A stretch of DNA of 64,000 nt from Isoetes taiwanensis (taxonomy: Eukaryota; Streptophyta; Lycopodiopsida; Isoetales; Isoetaceae): the NCBI GenBank assembly GCA_021234155.1, contig JAJEKV010000031.1, positions 799,614-863,613 of the forward strand. The letters run 5' to 3'. Below, piece by piece: positions 31,240 through 43,128 of the stretch (the first letter of the stretch is position 1; each line of letters opens with the position of its first letter). Both the position numbers and the translations under genes were made by a program. Under the pieces are notes generated by a model. That model saw only the letters and a program-made list of their open reading frames with translations. It made no database searches and was not told the DNA's origin.

Positions 31240-33590
31240 CTAGACTTTGGATTGGAACAAGGTTTTTTTTATTCATTCTTATCTCGCATAAGAAAATACA
31301 AAAAAAAAAAAAAATCCTTCTATCGAAACAGTTTTATATTATATAAATATGAAGCAAACTGGACTTGACTCCTCTTACTTCACCTAAACATAACTTTCAA
31401 TTTGGGGGGCATATACATTTTTAACTATTTTTTCTGTGCAATATGACTGCCACATATTAATGTGTAGAAGATGAATTTTATGTCATTGATTTTAGATAAG
31501 TTTTAAAGTGAATTGTACAAATGAACCATTTATAGTCCATCAAGGGACAACTCTAGTGTTAAAATTGATGCAAATTATCTTCTGTTTGTTCTCTCGGCCA
31601 AATTATGATAGTTTCTCCCTCTAAATTAGAGCATAACTACATTTCATTTGTATTATGGTGAGAAGAAAGTCTCTATCGGCACATTATAAAAGAAAAGAAC
31701 ACATTTGAACTGCAAATAGCATTTATAACTTAACTGCTGTAAGGTAATCTACGACATGCAAAGCACATCAGTATCCAAGCTTTTTTATCACAACGTCATC
31801 CTTCAATCCTTATTCTCAAAGACAAATATTGACTGGAATTTTGGCACAAAAGACTAAGTGGAAGCAAAATGGCAGCAGATCTATAAACATCTATCGGAAA
31901 CCTGTCAAGTCCAACCTTTAGTTTCAAGATGGCAAGGCAAAAAAGGGAGCCTTCTACTTCGGCTCTGCAGTGGTGAAATAGGGAATATGATCTTTGATTT
32001 TTAAAAGTAAAGAGGAAGTAGAAATTTTGTTAACCTTCATTTTTCTGCAAATTTCTGGCATATAAGAGGGGCACAGCTACGATTTTGCTGCCAAAGCTCC
32101 AAAAATTGTAAAGGATGCCAGACTGTGAGAAGAAAATATACGTGGCATAAAAACATGAGATTAGATTGTGGTGCGAAAATATTAGGGAGGGATACAGAAA
32201 GAAGAAAAATTACAAATTGCTTTATATCTGTAGAGAAAATTGATGCAACAATTTGCTTAATTTTCATAAAAGGTCACAACTTCGATGTAGATATACTAAC
32301 AGACATGTCACAAATGTACATATATATTGCCATTATTTTGTTTATGTTATGTCTTAATTTTGTTACGTCATAAAACTTACGCAATGTTGTAATCAACTAG
32401 CATGGATGTGTATGATAAAAGTGTCACAATTGTCATATAAAGATGTCAATTTATGGACAACGTATATGCCACGAAAGTCTACCAATTTAAATTATAAACG
32501 ATGCTAATTTGATGTAACATAAGATGAAATTTTACAATAATTTGGATATAAACTTGACTCAAATGCGACGTAAAATTGCCAGTAATATTGTCATTGTGTC
32601 GTGTTTGCATCATATCTATATGACACAATAAATGACACTCGTGCAACATCAAACCACGACACTTAGAGCGTCAATTTTTTATTTGTGAGGCTTGAAAAGA
32701 CACTTAGCGTCATTTTTCTAGAGACTAAAAACACTCTGTCTTGTTGTAGTGCTAGCTTGCGCTATATGCATGGAAATATCTTGGAACTCTTCGACAACAA
32801 GAACATAAACAAAGCAAAGACACAAGATCCTATGTGAAAAACGTTCTAGACAATGACAAGATGATCATTGAAATACCATTAGAAGCCGAGAACATAGCCA
32901 AAATACCAAACCATCATGATGTATAGCTTTGGGACTTTGGGAAGCTCAGCCAACCTACAACCAGGCCTTCCTAGCAGAAAAGTGCGCATCCAGTTTACAT
33001 TCCAAGCCATGTAGGAAAAGTGATGGCGTGAACCTCGTATGTGCATGCCCTCTCAACCCATGTCTGGCACTGGAAGACCTCTTACCCGAGGCAACCCATG
33101 CCTGCCTCGAGCAAAAGTGATGGCGTGAACCTCGTATGTGCATGCCTCTTATCCGAAGCAACCCATACCACCGAACTTGAAAGGCCAACCCTAGGGGATT
33201 CAAGTACATGATATGCCAAGACAACAAGACACATGCAAGTACTAAACCATGTCATGTGATGTTCAATACGACATTTACGACATGTGTCTATATAAGACAT
33301 CCCAGTCAAAGTAGCTAGCTTCATAATTATGTCACATTGATGGTGTGCTATTGCTTCACGCCATAATGTGGCTACATTCCCACAATTATTTAAATTAAGA
33401 ATACTTAGCTATAATTTTAATGTTTTCATATTAAAAAACCACTTCCGTAGCTATGAATTTATTGGCAGAAGTAATGTGGAGTCTCAAAATTACGCGTTTG
33501 CAGCATAGGATCTTATGTAACCCATGTCAATTGATAGCCCCCATCTCTAAGAGCAAGTCTATACACTTATCTTAGTTATCTACTTATTAA
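31240..33590. other. AT-rich non-coding interval
   Basis: No coding region I can support. A short direct duplication, GTGATGGCGTGAACCTCGTA, occurs at about 33019 and 33118. The remaining sequence is simple AT-rich DNA. Confidence 0.45.
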
Positions 33591-33671
33591 TTTTTTTTAA
33601 TATAACAATCAATACACAACTACCATTAACATTATTAACACAAACCGCATTTAACACATTTAAAATAAAAT

Positions 33672-33975
33672 CCCCCTTAAACCCCCTTTGGTTTGGGTGC
33701 ATATTCACACGAGGGGTTACTCCGGGCATCGAGAGCTGTCAGATGGGCATATTTGCCCTTTATTCCTTGATCTGGACCGTACATAGCGATCCTCATTTGT
33801 GGGGTATGCATGTACAAGTTTTTGTATACTGTATATTGAGATTTGCAAAATACTATAAGGTTTGAAAGAAATATACTTAATGGTGTTAATTTTGTACATG
33901 TATTGTAAATATTTTTTTGGGGCTCTTGCTGCCCTACGTAACCCCCCGTGTGAATATCTAGCATTATAACAGGGG
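33672..33975 (+). mobile_element. MITE copy 1 (CCCCCTTAAACCCCC type)
   Basis: Left end CCCCCTTAAACCCCCTTTGG followed by GTGCATATTCACACG. The right end has ACCCCCCGTGTGAATAT, then a divergent CTAGCATTATAACAGGGGG. The interior matches the reverse complement of the copy at 36465-36775, including GTGGGGTATGCATGTA and GCCCTTTATTCC. The flanking 80 bp on the left (33592-33671) also matches the flank right of copy 2, in inverted orientation. Confidence 0.75.
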
Positions 33976-34080
33976 GTTTTTTTTGTGATTTTATACGCTT
34001 TTTGGCATGGTTTTCATATGATTTCATGGGCGTATCGCACGATGCATACTAATCAGTACATCTAGAGTGCACCAAGTTTT
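33947..34080 (+). repeat. Inverted repeat, left arm (partner 39286-39418)
   Basis: Contains GAATATCTAGCATTATAACA, TTTTCATATGATTT and CTAGAGTGCA, all found in reverse complement at 39286-39418. The arms bracket about 5.2 kb. Confidence 0.65.
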
Positions 34081-34119
34081 TGCATGCAATTTGTGCAATT
34101 TTTGTTTCATCCTCCTCAA

Positions 34120-34330
34120 TGGTTAAGATCAGAGGGCTTACAAAGAAAGCCCTCTTTTAATTAAAAAAGATCCAAGGGCTTATAATGAAAGCCCTTTTCT
34201 CATCTAATTTGAGACAGCCGGAATTAGGGCACGGTTATTACAAAGAAAGCCCTCTTTTAATTAAAAAAGATCCAATGGCTTATAATGAAAGCCCTTTTCT
34301 TATGAAATTCGAGACAGGGCACGGTTAAGG
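34120..34330 (+). repeat. Direct repeat, two units of about 105 bp
   Basis: ACAAAGAAAGCCCTCTTTTA and GGCTTATAATGAAAGCCC occur twice, at about 34141/34240 and 34176/34275, each followed by GAGACAG...GGCACGGTTA. Confidence 0.9.
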
Positions 34331-34576
34331 TTTGTGGAATCGATGTGGTTTGTGGTATTTTTCTCTTGGTCGTATTCCGGGCTTCAAAGGCAGAGTGTAA
34401 TCAGTGCTGCTGATAAGGACCTGAATCAGGGATGTATGCTTGCATATTTACGGCCTTTTAGTGGAGCTTGCAGTCCCCAGTTTCTCCTTTTTCATGGACA
34501 AGTGCTTAATTTTTTATTGGCATCATGTCAAGCCATTGTATCTCTTGCATGTTGTTAGAAGTTTTGTTTACAAAGT

Positions 34577-34806
34577 GTGATTGCTTCAGGAAATGTATCA
34601 GGCCAAGAAATTGTCAACTATGAACATGGTTCGCCAGAGGATTCGCATAACACGGATCAAAGGGGTTTTGTTCCATCGAAGTTCCAACAAATTCTCGCAA
34701 ATAGTCCCCGCTCCATCTCCCGGCCGATTTGCAAAACAATTATCTTCGTTGACCGAGTCGCATGATCGCTTTGTTGATGCCGTTGCTCAACTTGGTGGTG
34801 CGAGAT
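34577..34806 (+). pseudogene. GARP/MYB-CC transcription-factor exon fragment
   Basis: The plus-strand frame ends ...SLTESHDRFVDAVAQLGGAR, then stops or splices at about 34806. HDRFVDAVAQLGG is the first helix signature of GARP (PHR1/MYB-CC) DNA-binding domains, normally preceded by RLRWT. Here TTCGTTGACC appears to have lost one base of the Trp codon, so RLRW is out of frame. The second half of the domain (helix 2-3, SHLQKYR) is not seen nearby. Upstream sequence (NYEHGSPEDSHN) is unrecognised. Likely a broken gene fragment. Confidence 0.6.
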
Positions 34807-35059
34807 AGTAAGTTGCTATCATTTGTAATCCACGCCTCCAACCCCCATGCATTCATTAAATCTTCAAGAAGGGTTCGAGATAAGCCATAAATTTTTAGAC
34901 GCGGCAAGTAGGTGGTCTTATATTGAACTCTTTTTTTTGAAAAAAATATGCTTCCTTTGAATAGCACTTTCCAATCTGGGTCACCTTTATCTCTCGCTTA
35001 GCATTGCCATGGGTGGCGATTATGCATAAAACCCGATGATCCATATTACTCCACGTAGA

Positions 35060-35610
35060 AGAAAAAAGGTAGAAGTTACCCACATAGTTTTTTTTCAAGT
35101 AGATATTGATGGCCGCTGGCGGAAGAATAATAATGGGTCTCTATGGTGACGTTATGCCCAGGACAGTAGAGAACTATAGAAGCCTTTGCACCTGAAGGAA
35201 AGGAAAAGGGAAAAATGGGAACAAGCAACATTACAAGGGAAGCATTTTCCATCGGATTATACCAGCTTTTATGATCCGTGGAGGAGATATTACTCATGGC
35301 AATGGTAAGGGTGGAGAATCTATATATGGCGACAAGTTTGAAGATGAAACTTCCGGACTAAAGCATTCTAGCCCTGGGACCATATCCATGGTGAATGATG
35401 GTCCCCAATTCTAATGGTTCTTAATTCTTATTACTACCGCCAAGGCCAACCCGCTACATGGTGAACATGTTGTGTTTGGCAAAGTTTTTGAGTGGGATGG
35501 ATGTTGTGTACATGGCGAGGGTTCTCAGTAGCTACAAAGTGGGCTACCAAGGAAGGTTGTGAAGATTGTTGATTCTCGGGCGAAATCCGTCAGCAAAGAA
35601 GTGGGAAGAG
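35060..35610 (+). pseudogene. Cyclophilin-type peptidyl-prolyl isomerase pseudogene
   Basis: In mixed plus-strand frames the sequence reads VFFQVDIDG, RIIMGLYGDVMPRTVENYRS, then [43 protein letters not shown], and finally HGEHVVFGKVF with KVVKIVDS. This is the full cyclophilin fold in order, including the FHR/IIP active-site strand. Several frameshifts and stops interrupt it, and no introns are visible over 500 bp. It is probably a retrocopy or captured cDNA of an ER/secreted-type cyclophilin (a VTH-x-VFF lead-in precedes the fold). The intact family catalyses proline cis-trans isomerisation. Confidence 0.85.
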
Positions 35611-35639
35611 TAAATCTGTAGCTAGGGAAACTAATCCCA

Positions 35640-36460
35640 AGTATTCCAAAGAATGATATCTTACTATTCATGACTCCCAGGTATGAGATGAGTTTTGCAA
35701 TATGCCGCTTGATTTCAGAGCTTTCTTGTAGCTGTACTTAAAGGTTAACGCTCCACAAATGATTACTTTATCATTGACATAATTGTTAAAGTCCTTTTGT
35801 GGAAAATGTATTTGAGTGTATGCAGCTATTGTGTTCAACATTGGCATTTGATGATGTAGAGATAGAAAACATTTTGAGCATGAGGAACATTGGCATTTTG
35901 TTTGGAGGTTCAGAAACTTGTACTAGCAATTTTGTTCGTTTGTACTTTTGACTAATTAGCTATTGTCTGGTGGTTAACTGATTGAGTGAATGGTTCTCGC
36001 ACTCCCTTATTTTGAGGAAGGAAGCAATGCTCAAAGAACCTTTGGAGGATATAATTTGTCATCAAGTCAGTTCTAGAGTATAGCATTATAATTGATCCAT
36101 CATATGAGCTCACGGCACCTGCCCTCTTGTATTAGCGGCGTGGAAATATTCCTTTTCTGGAGCTGGATTCTCTACCCTGCTATAAAATGCCCATCATTTG
36201 ATGTATCATATGAGCTCATTGCACCTGCTAGGTGCTTGAATCATGTTGTAAATGTGTTGAAGAGGTCCTAGGATACAAACCATGTTGTGTTGCATGTTCA
36301 AAACGATATGCCAACGACTTGGTTTATAATAAGCAACCAAGACCCAATTTTTTCTAAAATAAATACAATTCATTACATTCGGCCCTTTGCTTTGTTGAAG
36401 GCCCCGAAGAGGCCAAATTTTTTTTAGGTATAACACATTACACTCCACACTAAAAAATAA
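35640..36460. other. Non-coding interval
   Basis: No gene found. ATCATATGAGCTCA recurs at about 36098 and 36204, each followed by GCACCTGC, suggesting a short local duplication. Confidence 0.4.
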
Positions 36461-36464
36461 AATT

Positions 36465-36775
36465 CCCCCTTAAACCCCCTTTGGTTTGGGTGCATATTCA
36501 CACGGAGGGTGACATAGGGCAGCGAGAGCCCCTAAAATCATGTTATACATGTACAAAATCAACACCATATAGTACATTGCCTCAAATCTTATAGTATTTT
36601 GCAAACTGTGTGATACAGTATACCAAAACTTCTACATGCATACCCCACAAATGAGGATTTCTATGTACGGTCTAGATCGAGGAATAAAGGGCATATATGC
36701 TTATCTAACAGCTCTCGATGCCCGGAGTCACCCCCCGTGTGAATATGCACCCAAACCAAAGGGGGTTTAAGGGGG
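36465..36775 (-). mobile_element. MITE copy 2, 49-bp terminal inverted repeats
   Basis: Ends 36465-36513 and 36727-36775 are inverted copies (CCCCCTTAAACCCCCTTTGG and its complement). The body is the reverse complement of 33672-33975. Length is about 311 bp with no ORF, so it is non-autonomous. Confidence 0.88.
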
Positions 36776-36859
36776 ATTTTATTTTAAATGTGTTAAATGC
36801 AATGGTTTGTGTTAATAATGTTAATGGTAGTTGTATGTTGATTGTTATATTAAAAAAAA

Positions 36860-38085
36860 ATTTGGGCCCTTCGGGCCCTAACTAAAGCAAACATAGATAA
36901 ACTTTTTGGGCCTAAATATTAATTACTAAAAAGCACAATAATATCAAGACGAACAAATTATTTCCATTGCAAACAACTATGAGTACATTTTGTAATCTCA
37001 ATTCCCTGCATTGCATACCAAGAGCCACCCAAATATACGCAAACACATTGGTTACCGCTTATAAGTCAATGCAGACATACCAAAACCGAATAAAACCGCA
37101 TGATAACAAACGGATATAAACATAAGCATGCAAAGGCACTGCAAATGCAAAGCTTGACCCCAAAGAGACAAACACCAGGAAAGAAGCATTGCTTGAATCG
37201 AAAGTGTGATTACTGTGAACAAATATGACAATTGCAAACAAGCAGCATATCTGATAGTTCCAGGAATAGAATGAGGCCAACAAGATCAGGTTATGGATAG
37301 GCAAATACCTGAAAATAAACATAAGCAACGTAAAAAAAGTATCAAAAGATGCAGGATTGCCCAAAGTGACACTGTATTCACAATGCCAATAAGCACATAA
37401 GTTGGAAAAACATATTCAAAAACATGTTTGCCCACATCGCAACACTTCGATCAATATCGCATGTGTTTTGCAAATCGATTTATTATATGACCAATCGGAT
37501 TCGAATGGAAAAAGAGCATTGGAGCTCTTAATATTGATGTAAGCATACTGATATGAAGGCATTGTGCAGCCGCCAGGCTTGACAAGACAAGCCAAAAGGA
37601 ATTGGATAATGTCAACATTGCACCGCATATTGTTGTCCGCTAATGTAAAATTATGTAAGAAAAATGGAAACTTATCTAGAACTACAAACGTGCCGGGCAA
37701 GCAACATTGCTCGCATATATTCCCATTGTAAAAGCCTAGACCATGAGTTTTAGGAACGAGGTATCCGACCAAATGACTAAGCCGCCAAGCTCTTTACTTA
37801 GCCTAAATGTTTCGGTCAAAAAAATAATACATAAACAAAAAACACAACCCATAAGCCTCCCAAAGCCTTTGTATATCCTGAATCGAGGGCTTTATCAACT
37901 TCGTGAATTGAAATGATAGAGTTCACCTTGTTGCCACATTATCGACCTTTTAAAACACCCCAGCTAATGACTCCAGTCTCACGCTCCTCTTGCTTGACAA
38001 GCACCGACTTTTTCCTTTTCTTCAACTTTCGAATTTTTTTTCCACTGGAGAAACTAAGTTATTTGCAAGAAGTACACCATTCGCA
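36860..38085. other. Unresolved interval with an unrecognised minus-strand ORF
   Basis: The 118-codon minus-strand frame 37772-37416 (NICEQCCLPGTFVVLDKFP) has no motif I know. On minus from 38200 to 37950 a frame reads EDSPTYRDVCEGYTGVESED and then a Lys-rich stretch. This may be an exon of a captured gene, but without identification. Confidence 0.3.
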
Positions 38086-38881
38086 CCACCGACTTGAGCT
38101 TCAGAGGCCAGTGTTTTATCCTCACTTTCCACACCTGTATATCCTTCACAGACATCTCTGTAGGTAGGCGAATCTTCAGCCCCTGTGCAATCTTCAGCCG
38201 CATTTCATAACATTAACTGTGCATTACTTCGTACTCTGCAAAAATGCCAGATAAATATGAAGCTTCACTCTAAAACTTCTTTCTTGAGCGGGATGAGAAG
38301 CTATAGATCCTTGGTGAATCTCTTGGCAACATTTACCTTTTTTCCAATGAATCGACATAGCTAGTTGCATAGAGTTTTATAACAGATTGGTCACCTCCGC
38401 AGCTTGATCTGTGCATCTGTTTGCTAAGCAGAATATTAAAATGTAGTATAACATGGCAAGCAAAGTATTTGCCCTAATCCCAACCACCGGCTTGAGCTTC
38501 AGAGGCCAGTGTTTTATCCTCACTTTCCACGCCTGTATATCCTTCATAGACATCTCCGTAGGTAGGCGAATCTTCAGCCCCTGTGCAATCTTCAGCCCCA
38601 TTTCATAACATTAACTGTGCATTACTTCGTACTCTGCAAAAACGCCAAATAAATATGAAGCTTCACTATAAAACTTCTTTCTTGAGCAGGATGAGAAGCT
38701 ATAGATCCTTGGTGAATCTCTTGGCAACATTTACCTTTTTTTCCAATGAATCGACATAGCTAGCTGCATAGAGTTTTATAACAGATTGGTCACCTCCGCA
38801 GCTTGATCTGTGCATCTGTTTGCTAAGCAGAATATTAAAATGTAGTATAACATGGAAAGCAAAGTATTTGCCCTAATCCCA
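38086..38881. repeat. Tandem duplication, two units of 398 bp
   Basis: 38086-38483 and 38484-38881 are about 95% or more identical. Both start ACCACCG[AG]CTTGAGCTTCAGA and end TTTGCCCTAATCCC. The unit includes part of the unrecognised minus-strand exon-like sequence. Confidence 0.92.
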
Positions 38882-39285
38882 AAAAACCACACGATCCAGA
38901 AACCAGATGCTCCAAGCATATGTCTCCACATGGATCTTGCGAAGAAAATAAGCTGGAGGAATCGAACCTCCATTTAGCACCATCGTTACTGTGAAGACAA
39001 GATGTGGCCCCGAAAGCCTTGCCTGGAAGCCAGAACACTGAACTCCTACTTCAAAACTGGAAGCTGGCTTTCTAAAAATGAACAGATCCAGATTCCAGAG
39101 GCTTGATTAGAGGATATAAAGGAAATGGATGCAAGTGGTCTACGAGGCAAATGAAGAAATCAAGAATCGATGTTTCAAGTGGGCTTGAATCGATGTTAAC
39201 AAGTTGAACCCTAAAAAAACCCTAAAAGTAATGGGAGGATATCCACCACAGGATTTGCCCCCTTTTCTAAAATCAACGGCTAACA

Positions 39286-39418
39286 AAAGGATGCACTCTA
39301 GAAATACTATTTAGTACACCTGGATGAATACGGCCACCAAATCATATGAAAACCTTAGAGAAAACAGTACAAAAACAGAAAAAAAAACCCCTGTTATAAT
39401 GCTAGATATTCTTCCCTA
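39286..39418 (-). repeat. Inverted repeat, right arm (partner 33947-34080)
   Basis: Contains TGTTATAATGCTAGATATTC and AAATCATATGAAAA, complementary to the left arm. Confidence 0.65.
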
Positions 39419-39419
39419 A

Positions 39420-40265
39420 CATGTTATTTTTAAGCAACGCAAGTTCATAAATATATTCCTGCCTTGTAACCTCTTGTAATTGCACCGGCTTACTCTGTAG
39501 ATAATCTGTGCTCGATCCAAGCCCTTGTATACATCCAATTTTCCCTTTTTAACTTCTTATCTTGGTCTCTTTATTTACCATTAATTAACAATTCCTTAAC
39601 AAGAAGGAAAGGAACAGAGAAATTCTAATGATTTTGGACACAAATTGGTTTTTGAATTCTTGACCTGTGCAAGCGGCAGATATTGATCCTTCCAGATCCA
39701 GAGAATGACCTGCCTGCATATGCACGCCCAGCAACAGCTTAAGACCAAATTGACCTGCACCAAGCTCAATCGACCTATTCCAGGTCGTTTCGAAGTGTTT
39801 CCAACAGATCTAGTTCTAGCTGATGATTCTGTTGCAAGTTAAAATTGTTGCGGCGGCCCATAATTTCCAAGCTAAATCTAAGACCTACTCTAGGCCCTCT
39901 CATGATAATTACCGTATCAATAGCATCTCATGCTTGCTCCAGATAGGAAACCTCTCAATCAACAATTTTTTAACAAAAGTATGTATAAATCAATTATTGG
40001 CAACCTATGCAAACCTCAAATTGAATCCATGGAAATCAAAACCCACCTGAAGAAGAAGATCGATGCAGTCTCTAAGCTTAGCAACTAATCCCTCCAATGC
40101 AATCCACCCTCCTCAGCAGCTCAAAACTCCAAAAGCCCTCTCTTATAAAAACCTTTACGCTTCCAAAAAAAAGCTTTTTGAAATCTCGGTGCATACATCT
40201 CCATGTGTTTAATGGGCGAGCCTGGTCTGCGCCCCGCATAAGGGCCTGCAAGTGCCCATTTCCTC
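39420..40265. other. Non-coding interval
   Basis: No supported gene or repeat boundary. Frames here are short and without signature. Confidence 0.45.
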
Positions 40266-40458
40266 ACGTAATGTTAGGGGGGAGAATATTTCACTGCCAC
40301 GTGGCGTCGTCGTAGCCACAGAACTTCAGTTAATCCGTTATTAGCGAGCGTCAGAGGAGAGGAAGCCAACATCGGAGGAGAGGAAGCGAGCCACATCAGA
40401 TTATTTGTTTTAAGATGGGCTTGAAATATGGAGAAATATTCTCCCCCTAACTTTACGT
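40266..40458. mobile_element. Small MITE, ACGTAA.GTTAGGGGG inverted termini
   Basis: Left ACGTAATGTTAGGGGGGAGA and right (reverse complement) ACGTAAAGTTAGGGGGAGAA continue to AATATTTC, giving termini of about 27 bp around a 140-bp body. No ORF. Confidence 0.75.
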
Positions 40459-41135
40459 TGTACAAATATTGGCCGCTAACTGCCTAGGACCATCACAGGA
40501 CTTGGAAGAAGGTGTTCCAACAAAACTTCCTTGGAGGCTTAATCAATCCGTTCTTCCTCTAAGAGTTTGATCAATCTCTCGGCTGTTGTATGCGGAGAAC
40601 TTGGTTGAAAAACCGACTTATACCCTGCTACTAATTGACCCTAAGCCCAATTGCACTCGAAGGAAATAGAACAGAATCAGAAGGGCAACGTATCAATTGC
40701 CTAAATTATATAGGCAAGAAGATTGGGCATAAAGTGATTGCCCAATATTTCTCGGGATATCCCCCTCGGATCTCCAATGTACCTGAATTTGAAATTTGTC
40801 TCTCGAATTCGTTTGCGCTAAGCTCCAAACCCCCTCTAATTCAGCCATGCAAGCTTGATTAAGCGGGATTGGACTAGTTAAACAAATCCTCGGTTATGGG
40901 ACAAGGGAAGGTGGGAAGGGGGCTCCTTGACCCCCCTTGATGTTCTAGATTAATTTGAGATGGCCAAAAAAACCTTGACCATTGGATAGCCCATCTCAAT
41001 AAGCATGGCAATTGAATTGAAATGAATTGAAACTCGTTGAAATGAAGGTCCACTGGCCGCTAAAGTCTCTTATATGGAATCGAACCTTCCTGATCGTGTT
41101 TCCAAGCAAAAACATGCCGCTCTGCATAAGTAAAA

Positions 41136-42314
41136 ATGCCCAACCTTGCTACTATTCCACGTCTCCAAATGGTCCTTTGTGCTCCTCGGGACGTAGACGC
41201 CCCTTACCGCATCGAATCCGTTGGACCCAAAAGCGCCTTTGTTGCCGACTGGTAAGAAACTATTTCGTTTTGTATTCTTAAATCCTTCATAGCTCTTTTT
41301 GCTTTCAATGGAAAAGATAAAAAATGTTTGTAATATTTGTTCCTCAGGTCCTACCCTGCAATCCGGCGAGCAGTCTTGGCTTGTCTAGTTTCAGCAGTTT
41401 ATGCCTTGCAACGGGATAATGAAAAGAAAAACAAAGGTCAGCAATCTCAGCTGGCCGAACCTTGGTGGAAATCTTTTCATTATGACCTTCAAGATTTAAT
41501 ATGGAGCAAAAACGGACTTAGAATTAATGGTGCCCTTTTTCATTGGAGCAAGGATATTCCTAAACCTGTAAAAGCCCCTTTGGTAGTTATTGCATTTAGG
41601 GGTACGCAATCCCTAGCCAGTGATTATGCCATAATCTTGAAAATTTTCTATCAGAAGTTGCATAAGACAGAAAGATTCTCGGCTGCATATGCAGCTGTTA
41701 GAAAAGCTGTCTCATCTTATGGAGCAGAAAATATTTGTTTAGCAGGGCATTCATCAGGGGCTGCTTTAAGTTTATTTTCTGCCAGAATGATGGCTATGGA
41801 GGATGTTTATCTAGAAACACATGCATTTAATCCTCCATTTTCTTCCTTTCTGGCCCCTTTCCAATCCCTAATGTCTAGAAAAACTTATAGACGAATGAAA
41901 GCAGCTTATACTGCAATAAAGGCTGGACTTGTGGCTCTGCTCAAGAATGAAAGTGGAAGGAGAAAATCTGAAGAAGCTTTCCAAATGATAAGAAACTGGT
42001 ATCCTAATCTTTATGTGAATACAAAGGATCCAATCTGCAGTGGCTATGCTGAATATTTCTTAGGTCATAAAAAGGATACTAAAGGCAGGATTGCAAAGAT
42101 GGTGATGCATCATGAAACCATTACAGGAACTATATTTCAGAAGACAACAAATCCATACCATCTTATTCCTTCTGCCATGCTACATGTTTGCCAGAGTGCA
42201 GTCCCTCCCCCAGAGGCTCATTCTCTAGTACAGTGGTGGTATATAGAACTTCCTGTACAGACCCATGTAGCTACACTTACTAGTAGTCAGATCCATGTAG
42301 CTTACACTTACTAG
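41136..42314 (+). CDS. At4g10955-type class-3 lipase / alpha-beta hydrolase
   Basis: Two exons, 41136-41251 and 41348-42314. The intron is 96 bp with GTAAGA...CTCAG ends and joins in phase at DW|SYPAIRRAV. ATG 41136 was chosen as the first in frame. The protein has the family order: DW..P..RRAVLACLVSAVY; WWKSFHYDLQDLI; VVIAFRGTQS (oxyanion strand); ICLAGHSSGAALSLFSARMM (nucleophile elbow GHSSG, Ser at about 41755); HAFNPPFSSF; DPICSGYAEYF; and YHLIPSAML followed by HSLVQWWYIEL at the C-terminus. The open frame is intact with normal length for the family. These proteins are named GDSL esterase/lipase At4g10955-like in annotations, but the GxSxG elbow is of the class-3 lipase type. The substrate is unknown. 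Confidence 0.93.
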
Positions 42315-42319
42315 TAGTC

Positions 42320-42900
42320 AGGAATCCTTATAGCTTGGCTAATTCTTGGGGCAGTCCTGTTGATATTTTTGAATCTTTTCATCATCGGTTATACTGACAA
42401 TACAAACCAGTTTCTTGGGGCTCCTCTATTGCACAACAATAATTAATAATTGATTAAACATCTACACGAGGGATGCCTCTGTCCAGTTTGCCTCTTCCAA
42501 TTTGCTCAAATTTGTCTGATTGAGGCCAATATATGAAGTCTAGTGTGAGCTTAATAAGTATGTCATTACGATCTAAATGGAGCTTCCTGCACATTCATGA
42601 TCAGTTTAACCGTTAAGTAAGCTTGTATGGTACATGAGGGGGAAAGTTCCATGCTTAGAATGCAGTCTAACCAATATACGTCTAAAGTAAGATACATCTA
42701 AGTAAAGTAGAGTTCAATGTGCATAACCTTACTAAATTATATGAACCTTGTTTCTACTGACCCAAAACTGGAGCTTATGGCTAGTGTCTCAAAAATGCAA
42801 ATAGTGTACAAAATCATAGGTCTTGCTTTGGTACAAGAAGAAAATGTGATAACATTTCAAGCTAGCGGCAGTGACAACCAGGAAGAGACGACAACATAAC
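42320..42900. other. Lipase 3' flank
   Basis: Probable 3' UTR and intergenic sequence, AT-rich. No other gene supported. Confidence 0.5.
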
Positions 42901-43050
42901 AGGTACCTGTGGATGCGCGTGTAGAACTGCAGGGGTAGCCCTCTGTTTATGGCGGCCTGTTATTTCCCATATGACGAGAGCAACTTCTATCACACCCACT
43001 CGGATGTGGATAGGTTAGAGCCCTATGTCGATCTATATGATGACATACAG

Positions 43051-43128
43051 CAGCACAAGCAGTGGGGTAGTGTCACCAGCACAAGCAGTGGGGTAGTGTC
43101 ACCAGCACAAGCAGTGGGGTAGTGTCAC
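43051..43128 (+). repeat. Triplicated 27-bp unit in LINE endonuclease region
   Basis: Three consecutive copies of AGCACAAGCAGTGGGGTAGT with GTCACC spacers. This is probably replication slippage after insertion. Confidence 0.9.
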
